Shown here in pieces: positions 15,675 through 25,465 of a DNA stretch of 25,465 bases (positions are counted from its first letter, which is position 1; each line of letters opens with the position of its first letter). The DNA comes from Phycisphaerales bacterium UBA2402 (GTDB lineage: Bacteria; Planctomycetota; Phycisphaerae; Phycisphaerales; UBA1924), in NCBI GenBank assembly GCA_002343715.1, contig DDSA01000083.1, positions 524 to 25,988 of the forward strand. The letters are read 5' to 3'. The notes below the pieces were generated by a model. The model ran no database searches. It had not been told where the DNA came from and saw only the letters and a list, made by a program, of their open reading frames with translations. The translations under genes were made by a program, and so were the position numbers.

Positions 15675-15710
15675 CGGCCCGCCCCGCCCCGTCAACACTC
15701 GGAACTCATC

Positions 15711-17186
15711 ATGCCCTTTGCTCCAAACGGCCTCACGACGACGACTCCCTCCGGCAAGGTCAACCCACGCATGGAAGGTCTGGCGCACGGCGGTGGTCCG
15801 ATCCTGACCAAGCGCATCCCCTGCTGGCCGTACGCGGACCCCAAAGGGCGTCACGTTGTGTCGTACGACGAGTATGCAAAGACAGGTGGGTACGCCGGGC
15901 TGCGCAAGGCCCTGTCGATAAAGCCCGATGCCGTGACCGAGGAGGTCAAGAAGTCCGTCCTTCGAGGACGGGGCGGCGCAGGATTCCCCACCGGGCTGAA
16001 GTGGACCTTCCTCCCCAAACTCGCCGTGGACGAGGCCGGCCACGAGGCCGACCCCGGACAGCGGTACCTCGCGGTCAACGCCGATGAATCCGAGCCGGGC
16101 ACCTTCAAAGACCGCCTGCTCATGGACTTTGATCCCCACCTCATGCTCGAGGGGATCGCCATCGCGTGCTACGCGTGCCGGATCAAGACCGCGTACATCT
16201 TCATTCGAGGCGAGTATCACCACCAGGCCCACGTCGTGGAGAAGGCGATCCAAGAGGCCTACGCCAACGGCGTCTTCGGTGGTGCCGGTCTCCTGAACGG
16301 CGCGAACACGGCCCGGGGCGGATCATGGAAAGTCGATTGCTACCTCCACCGCGGCGCCGGCGCGTATATCTGCGGCGAGGAGACCGGTCTGCTCGAAGCC
16401 CTCGAAGGCAAGCGCGGCTGGCCCCGCATCAAGCCCCCTTTCCCCGCCGTCAAGGGCCTCTTCGGCAAACCCACCATTATCAACAATGTCGAGACGCTGG
16501 CCCACCTGCCCAGCATCGTCGAGTTCGGCGGCGAGTGGTTCACCAAGCACGGGTGCCCCAGCAGCCTCGGGGGCAACAATCCGCCCAGCTACGGGACCAA
16601 GCTCATGGGCGTCAGCGGGCACGTCAACCGCCCCGGTGTCTTTGAGTGCGAACTCGGGATCCCGCTGCGCGTCCTGGTCGAGGAACTCTGCGGCGGCATC
16701 CGCGGCGGCAAAAAGTTCAAGGGGGCCATCGCCGGCGGCATCAGCATGGGCATCCTCGGCCCCGACCAGTTCGAAGCCGAACTGGACTTCGACATCGGCC
16801 GCAGGTACAACGTGCTGGGCCTTGGAACCGCGTGCCCAACGGTCTTTGATGAAGACACCGACATGGTCGCCGTGGCGAGAAACATCGCCCGGTTCTTCAA
16901 GCACGAGAGCTGTGGCCAGTGCACCCCCTGCCGCGAGGGCAGCGGCTGGCTGTATCAGTTGATGGGCCGCATCGAGGCCGGTGATGCCAAGACCAAGGAC
17001 CTCGACCTCGCCCTCGAAATCGCCACGAGCATGGGCTCGATGCCCGGCACCACCATCTGCGGGCTGGCCGATGGGAACAACTGGGCCGTGCGGACGATCA
17101 TGAACAAGTACTGGAGCGAGTTCGAGAAGCGCGTCAAGCCGACCTTCGTGCCGGTGAAGGTGAGCATCGGCGCGGGCGCGAGGTAG
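15711..17186 (+). CDS. nuoF: NADH-quinone oxidoreductase subunit F
   Basis: NuoF is the NADH-binding subunit of respiratory complex I and carries FMN and iron-sulfur cluster N3. The product has 491 residues, somewhat longer than the usual 430-450 because of an N-terminal extension of about 50 residues. Seen are the FMN/NADH loop G-R-G-G-A-G-F-P-T-G at 86-95, N-A-D-E-S-E-P-G-T-F-K-D-R at 123-135, G-A-Y-I-C-G-E-E-T at 217-225, and N3 ligands Cys401, Cys404, Cys407 and Cys450. There is no N-terminal thioredoxin-like or C-terminal ferredoxin domain, which argues against a hydrogenase or formate dehydrogenase subunit. nuoE and nuoG are not adjacent, so the subunit is encoded apart from the rest of the complex here. 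The start at ATG 15711 lies just after a good promoter. Confidence 0.92.
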   Translation: MPFAPNGLTTTTPSGKVNPRMEGLAHGGGPILTKRIPCWPYADPKGRHVVSYDEYAKTGGYAGLRKALSIKPDAVTEEVKKSVLRGRGGAGFPTGLKWTFLPKLAVDEAGHEADPGQRYLAVNADESEPGTFKDRLLMDFDPHLMLEGIAIACYACRIKTAYIFIRGEYHHQAHVVEKAIQEAYANGVFGGAGLLNGANTARGGSWKVDCYLHRGAGAYICGEETGLLEALEGKRGWPRIKPPFPAVKGLFGKPTIINNVETLAHLPSIVEFGGEWFTKHGCPSSLGGNNPPSYGTKLMGVSGHVNRPGVFECELGIPLRVLVEELCGGIRGGKKFKGAIAGGISMGILGPDQFEAELDFDIGRRYNVLGLGTACPTVFDEDTDMVAVARNIARFFKHESCGQCTPCREGSGWLYQLMGRIEAGDAKTKDLDLALEIATSMGSMPGTTICGLADGNNWAVRTIMNKYWSEFEKRVKPTFVPVKVSIGAGAR

Positions 17187-17246
17187 GCCGCCGGGTGCCT
17201 CGACGGCACGCCTTCCACGCCGTGGCGGCGCGTCTGTTGTTCCGTG

Positions 17247-17645
17247 TTACAGCCCCAACTCCCTGAGGACCGCGTCCAGAATCGAGCGGCACTGCTCTTG
17301 GTCCCCGAACGGCTCGGTCACGAGCGTGACGACCGTGGCATCGGCTCCGGTGCGGGCGGTGATGGTGATCCTCGGAAAGTTGTCACGCCGTGGCGCACGC
17401 GCGACGGTGGTGGAGATATCAGCGGTCGTGCTGGTCTTCTCGACGAGGTAGCCCCGGTCGCGCAGCACTTTGTCGAGGGCCGCGGCGAACGCTTGGACAC
17501 TGACCGAACCAGGCAGTCTCGCGGAGAGTGTCCGGCCCGAATAAACAGCTTCGATCCGTTCACCGCCCTGAGTCTTGACGGGTTGAGTGCAACCAACAAA
17601 CCAGGCCGCGGCGGCAAGCAGCAGGGTCAATACAATCGGCTTCAT
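17247..17645 (-). CDS. Lipoprotein, DUF3568-like
   Basis: This encodes 132 residues. The ATG at 17645 gives a lipoprotein signal peptide: M-K-P, a Leu/Ala core and lipobox F-V-G-C with Cys19. An upstream in-frame ATG at 17675 would put ten residues ahead of the signal and is rejected. The mature part, from S-A-R-L-P-G-S-V through L-D-K-V-L-R-D-R-G-Y to the ending F-G-D-Q-E-Q-C-R-S-I-L-D-A-V, follows the DUF3568 family, small lipoproteins with a two-layer fold and unknown function; this is recognition by pattern. The gene converges on nuoF and diverges from the membrane-protein gene at 17702. Confidence 0.8.
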   Translation of the reverse strand: MKPIVLTLLLAAAAWFVGCTQPVKTQGGERIEAVYSGRTLSARLPGSVSVQAFAAALDKVLRDRGYLVEKTSTTADISTTVARAPRRDNFPRITITARTGADATVVTLVTEPFGDQEQCRSILDAVLRELGL

Positions 17646-17701
17646 AGGGCCGACTGTAGGGAGTGTTCGATACATCGGGGTCGCGCTTCATACGCTCGAT
17701 C

Positions 17702-18028
17702 ATGAGCAAGACCCCACCCAAGCCCGGCACCCCCGACGATGGAATGGAGGACTACCACCGCATCGCCGATACAGTGGGCGGCATTCCGAATCTGCGGGGA
17801 AAGGACAATCTGATCCAACTCGCATTCGCCGCTGGGGGGACAGGCCTTGGGGCGGGGGCCGGGTGGATGTTGGATATTGGCCCGAGACTGAATCTGTCCG
17901 CACAGGTGGGGTTGGTCATCGGCGCCTTCCTCGGGCTGATCGCGTCGGTCTTCCTCTCAGGCTTCGTGCTCATGGTGATCGGCTGGGTTCGGGAATCCAA
18001 GCGTCGGAAAGCCGGTCGAGGGAGATAA
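17702..18028 (+). CDS. Small membrane protein of unknown function
   Basis: This encodes 108 residues. A polar N-terminus rich in Pro, Lys and Asp (residues 1-40) is followed by two hydrophobic segments, about 44-62 (Gly/Ala-rich) and 70-98, and a basic tail K-R-R-K-A-G-R-G-R. The ATG at 17702 is preferred over one at 17663, which would overlap the divergent lipoprotein start region. The arrangement of a soluble N-terminus with a glycine-rich hairpin resembles AtpI/Gene1-type proteins only loosely. It stands next to a divergent lipoprotein gene with 56 bases between the two starts. Confidence 0.7.
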   Translation: MSKTPPKPGTPDDGMEDYHRIADTVGGIPNLRGKDNLIQLAFAAGGTGLGAGAGWMLDIGPRLNLSAQVGLVIGAFLGLIASVFLSGFVLMVIGWVRESKRRKAGRGR

Positions 18029-18169
18029 TCAACCCGGGAAACCGCGGCCAGTGGTTCGTTGTCACACGTTGCATGACGCTGCAAGGCCGATCCCACTCCC
18101 ACCGCGCCCGGCGGCGGATGAGTTTCGCTCGTGAATCGGAAGAACGAGAGTGAACGTACCCTCTGATGC

Positions 18170-18433
18170 ATGCGCGTCGATCGGTGCATCTGCCACCACC
18201 ACACCTTCGCCCAACTGAGGGAGATCGCCTCCCGGCATAAGGCGGATTTCGCCGCGCTGCGAGAACGCACCGGGTGCTGCACAGGTTGCGGCATGTGCCT
18301 GCCCTACGTGCTGCGGATGCTTGAATCGGGGGAGACATCTTTTCCCCTTTTTTCTGAGTGCATGGCTCAAGAGATCATCGCTCGGAATCGAGCGAAGACC
18401 ATAACACCCGATGATTCCATCGGTTCTCGGTAG
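18170..18433 (+). CDS. Bfd-type [2Fe-2S] protein
   Basis: This encodes 87 residues. Cys6-I-Cys8 is followed, after exactly 31 residues, by Cys40-G-M-Cys43, the C-x-C-X31-C-x-x-C pattern of bacterioferritin-associated ferredoxin and related Fer2_BFD domains. The local sequence T-G-C-C-T-G-C-G-M-C-L-P matches the family's second half; two further cysteines at 36 and 37 precede it. The protein probably carries a [2Fe-2S] cluster and passes electrons or iron; no bacterioferritin or nitrite reductase gene is adjacent, so the partner is unknown. Residues beyond about 60 form a helical tail ending in a polar segment. No Shine-Dalgarno site is visible. Confidence 0.82.
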   Translation: MRVDRCICHHHTFAQLREIASRHKADFAALRERTGCCTGCGMCLPYVLRMLESGETSFPLFSECMAQEIIARNRAKTITPDDSIGSR

Positions 18434-18542
18434 TTTGTCCCCGACTGTGCATTCTCGGACCGCATCTGTTCGCTGAAAGCACCTGAACAAAGCGGCCGAC
18501 CCCGATGGCGTCAGAAAAGCCCAGGATGCGGAGTTGAAGACG

Positions 18543-18571
18543 TTGGCCAGAGCCGATGTTTCCTGTAAAAT
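18543..18571 (+). promoter_or_regulatory. Promoter of the fiber-like protein gene
   Basis: TTGGCC (18543-18548) and TAAAAT (18566-18571) are 17 bases apart; the -10 box matches five of six consensus bases and the -35 four. The start site would fall near 18578, about 38 bases before the ATG. An AAAGGAG ribosome binding site lies at 18600-18606, one of the strongest in the window. Confidence 0.7.
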
Positions 18572-18615
18572 GCACGGTCGATGAAGAACTCAACGCCCCA
18601 AAGGAGACTTGAATA

Positions 18616-20886
18616 ATGCATGCCCAACTCTCCCTCGCGTACATGATGAGTGCATCGGTGATGATCGCCTGTGTCTGTCCCGCCTTGTCGCAGGCGCAGA
18701 CCTCCTTTACTTATCAGGGACGCCTGACGGACCTATCGGGCCTTCCCTCGACCGGGATGCACGACCTGCGGTTCACGCTCTACACCGCGGCATCGGGCGG
18801 TTCCTCGCTCGGACCTGTCCTGTGCGTGGAAAACGTCGCGGTCGATGCCGAAGGGGTGTTCGCCGCTCGCCTTGATTTCGGCGCTCAGTTCGACGGTTCA
18901 CCCCGCTTTCTACTTGTCGAGGTGCGGGCCGATCCGGGTCAATCGCTGCCATGCGCCAACCCCGGCGGGTTTACGGCGCTGACGCCGCGGCAGCAGATCG
19001 AGAGCGCTCCGCAGGCAGCCTTTGCCCTCGCGGCTTCAACGGCCACCAGCGCGACCACGGCGGTGAACGCCACGAACCTCGCGGGTCAACCCGCCTCCTT
19101 CTACACCAACGCCGGGAATCTGGCCTCCGGCACGCTGGCGAGCGCCAGGTTCGGGGGCACGTACTCAAACATTCTGTCCCTCAGCAACGCCTCGAACTCG
19201 ATCTCGGGAACATTCACGGGGTCGGGGGCCGCCCTGACCGGCTTGAACGCCGCGAACGTCTCCACCGGCACACTCGCCGATGTGAGGCTCAGCACAAACA
19301 TCCCGAGGCTGAACACCGCCAACTCCTTCACCGCGGGCAACACCTTCGGCGCGGTGGGCGTGGGCCTCAGCCCTGCCCACCCCGTGGACGTGAGCACGGG
19401 GAGCCAGACGGTGATGAACCTCTTGGGATCGAACACCGGCGGCTCGTGGCTGAACCTGCGGAATACATCGACCGGCGGGCGGACGTGGAACTTCATCACG
19501 GCCGGTTCGGCGAACTCGGAGGCGGCGGGATCATTCTTCATCCGCGACTCCTCGGCGGGTGTCCGGCTCCTGATCGATCCTTCGGGCAACCTCGGCCTGG
19601 GCACCATCACCCCCGGGGCGCGGCTCGAGGTCAGCGCCGCGGACGCCGCTGTCAACATCCGCAACGTGAACGACCCGGGCGGCGGCTTCCTGCTTGATTC
19701 CTTCGGGACGCTTCAACTGGGCATGTACAACCCCGGCGCCGGGGCGTGGAACGCCATCCCCGCGGCCGGACGGCGATCCCTCTTCGGTGTGAGTTCGACC
19801 GGGCGGGTCGGTTCGCTCACCAACACCGGCAACTCACCCACGTTCCGCAACACGCTGGACGACGGCTCGGGCGGCGCATCGATCGCGGGCTCGCTCACGG
19901 TGTCGAGCACGGGGCAGTTCGGGAGCCAGGTCGCCATCGGCGGCTCGATCGGCGGCGAGTCGCTGCGCATCTACGGCGGTATGCTCCAGGACCAGGACAC
20001 CAACGGGCCGGGATTCTTCACGCTCTCGTCCGCGCGGACCAACGGCCCCGAGATTCACCTCGTCAACGCGCAGACGAACGGCAAACTCTACCGACTGCGC
20101 AACGTCGGCGCCGGCGCCACCTCCGCCCTGGTCTTCGACAACTTCACCGACATCCGGGAGCTGCTGCGCCTCAACCGGCTCGGGTCAGCCACGCTGGGCG
20201 GGGGCCTGACCGCCAACGGAGGAGTTGATGCCCACTCGTTCCTGATGGATCAGTCCAACGTGAGCATCGAACTGCGCAACTTCACCTCATACTTCAACAT
20301 GAGCAGCGGGGCCACCGGCAGCAGCCCGGGGATGCGGGTCTTTCAGTCCGGGTACAACAACGATCCGAGTTACGCCGCCCAGTTCACCCCCGATGTGCAG
20401 GTCACCCGGGCGCTGCTGGCAACATCCATCGCGGCGGGCGTCAAACTCTTCACGATCGACCACCCCCTCGATCCGGACAACCGCGTCCTTCGCCATGCCT
20501 GCGTCGAGAGCGACCAGATGGTGAACCTCTACCGGGGAAACGCAACGCTCGATGGTGCCGGGCGAGCAACGGTCTCGATGCCTCAATGGCTCGATGCGCT
20601 CAACACCGATTTCACGTACGTCCTGACCCCCGTGGGTCGCTGGGCGCCGCTCTACATCGAGTCCGAGATCGAGAATGGGAACTTCACCATCGCGGGCGGA
20701 ACGCCCGGCATGAAAGTCTCGTGGCAGGTCAGCGGTGTCCGAAAGGACGAGTTCGCGCTCCGCTCGCCGCTCGAAGTTGAGGGGATGAAGCGGCCCGAAC
20801 AGCGCGGCAAGCGCCTGTACGAATACCCCACGACCGGGGCGCAACTCGCGCCTGTCACGACTCCCTCCGAAAACGGCGCGAACTAA
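18616..20886 (+). CDS. Secreted fiber-like surface protein
   Basis: This encodes 756 residues. Residues 1-28 are a signal peptide ending near S-Q-A-Q-T. Then comes a compact domain beginning F-T-Y-Q-G-R-L-T-D, common at the N-terminus of planctomycete and bacteroidete surface proteins. Residues about 130-560 are low in charge and rich in Gly, Ser, Thr and Asn, with fiber-like segments such as N-L-G-L-G-T-I-T-P-G-A-R-L-E-V near 325-339, which resemble the stalks of phage tail fibers. From about 600 a C-terminal domain opens with T-I-D-H-P-L-D-P (His616) and contains P-Q-W-L-D-A-L-N-T-D-F-T-Y and M-K-V-S-W-Q-V-S-G; I recall this module in many large exported proteins. No S74 self-cleaving chaperone is visible. 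It probably forms a trimeric surface stalk; function unknown. Confidence 0.85.
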   Translation: MHAQLSLAYMMSASVMIACVCPALSQAQTSFTYQGRLTDLSGLPSTGMHDLRFTLYTAASGGSSLGPVLCVENVAVDAEGVFAARLDFGAQFDGSPRFLLVEVRADPGQSLPCANPGGFTALTPRQQIESAPQAAFALAASTATSATTAVNATNLAGQPASFYTNAGNLASGTLASARFGGTYSNILSLSNASNSISGTFTGSGAALTGLNAANVSTGTLADVRLSTNIPRLNTANSFTAGNTFGAVGVGLSPAHPVDVSTGSQTVMNLLGSNTGGSWLNLRNTSTGGRTWNFITAGSANSEAAGSFFIRDSSAGVRLLIDPSGNLGLGTITPGARLEVSAADAAVNIRNVNDPGGGFLLDSFGTLQLGMYNPGAGAWNAIPAAGRRSLFGVSSTGRVGSLTNTGNSPTFRNTLDDGSGGASIAGSLTVSSTGQFGSQVAIGGSIGGESLRIYGGMLQDQDTNGPGFFTLSSARTNGPEIHLVNAQTNGKLYRLRNVGAGATSALVFDNFTDIRELLRLNRLGSATLGGGLTANGGVDAHSFLMDQSNVSIELRNFTSYFNMSSGATGSSPGMRVFQSGYNNDPSYAAQFTPDVQVTRALLATSIAAGVKLFTIDHPLDPDNRVLRHACVESDQMVNLYRGNATLDGAGRATVSMPQWLDALNTDFTYVLTPVGRWAPLYIESEIENGNFTIAGGTPGMKVSWQVSGVRKDEFALRSPLEVEGMKRPEQRGKRLYEYPTTGAQLAPVTTPSENGAN

Positions 20887-20898
20887 ACGCCGCGCGAA

Positions 20899-20924
20899 CC
20901 GGCGGACAGGAAGTTTGCCGCCGG
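20899..20924 (+). terminator. Hairpin after the fiber-like gene
   Basis: CCGGCGG (20899-20905) pairs with CCGCCGG (20918-20924) around a 12-base loop, 12 bases after the stop codon. There is no U-tract on the plus strand, so it is a weak terminator candidate. Confidence 0.4.
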
Positions 20925-20972
20925 CTCGTCCGTTGGCGAGCGGATGTTCGTGCAGGCGGTTGCACGCCATGG

Positions 20973-20998
20973 AAAAACGCCCGGGTCGGCCCGGGCGT
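20973..20998 (-). terminator. Intrinsic terminator of rpoC
   Basis: On the minus strand ACGCCCGGG (20998-20990) pairs perfectly with CCCGGGCGT (20985-20977) around a CCGA loop and runs into five T, 33 bases past the rpoC stop. It is the strongest terminator in the window. Confidence 0.9.
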
Positions 20999-21031
20999 GT
21001 TCGAGAGTGACAAGTCAGTGCCGAGTCGCGG

Positions 21032-25384
<4,353 letters not shown>

Positions 25385-25465
25385 GAGGAACCTCGGGTGC
25401 CGGCCCCGCGCCGGCCATGACTGCATCCAAACTCAACCGAAACGGACGGCCGGCATCACCGGCTC

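Noticed and set aside
15621..15710. Earlier in-frame start for nuoF
   Set aside because: It lies upstream of or within the promoter found at 15646-15674 and encodes nothing resembling a NuoF N-terminus.
25399..25417. GC-rich palindrome before rpoC as a terminator
   Set aside because: No U-tract follows on the minus strand, and rpoB-rpoC are normally co-transcribed; it may just be a structured spacer.

Overview
The window looks like chromosomal DNA of a planctomycete, most likely class Phycisphaerae. This rests on high GC, secreted proteins ending in a PEP-CTERM-like tail (P-S-P-G, hydrophobic stretch, four Arg), membrane proteins with an N-terminal C-P-x-C zinc ribbon, a large fiber-like surface protein, and many genes without a Shine-Dalgarno site. 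This assignment is inference from protein style; no rRNA is present. No insertion sequence, integrase, prophage or CRISPR array was found.

Left part (1-5.5 kb): a partial secreted protein of unknown function runs off the left edge on the minus strand. Next comes a minus-strand operon: a fusion of a YrdC-like domain with a low-molecular-weight phosphatase, then rpiB, then a LEA-type lipoprotein. A two-TM sensor with a HAMP region and a SpoIIE-type PP2C phosphatase diverges from it. A small membrane protein follows.

Middle (5.5-15.5 kb): tRNA-Gly(TCC), an RluA pseudouridine synthase fused to a methyltransferase, a small protein with four CxxC pairs divergent from it, and a zinc-ribbon membrane protein. 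Then two secreted proteins in line, one a 5'-nucleotidase-like enzyme and one a PEP-CTERM protein. Glucose-6-phosphate isomerase follows and converges on a methyltransferase with an N-P-P-F motif. tRNA-Gly(GCC) has a clear promoter and terminator.

Right part (15.5-25.5 kb): a lone nuoF with its own promoter, a DUF3568-like lipoprotein, a small membrane protein, a Bfd-type [2Fe-2S] protein, the fiber-like secreted protein with promoter and strong RBS, and full-length rpoC on the minus strand ending in a strong intrinsic terminator.

Most of the window is housekeeping plus cell-surface genes. The points worth following are the YrdC/phosphatase fusion, whose first domain appears to have lost key Sua5 motifs while the second carries the arginine-phosphatase signature and sits beside rpiB as in Bacillus; the RluA-methyltransferase fusion; and an RpoC that has lost the cysteines of its second zinc site. 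No complete multi-gene novel system such as defence or biosynthesis was recognised.
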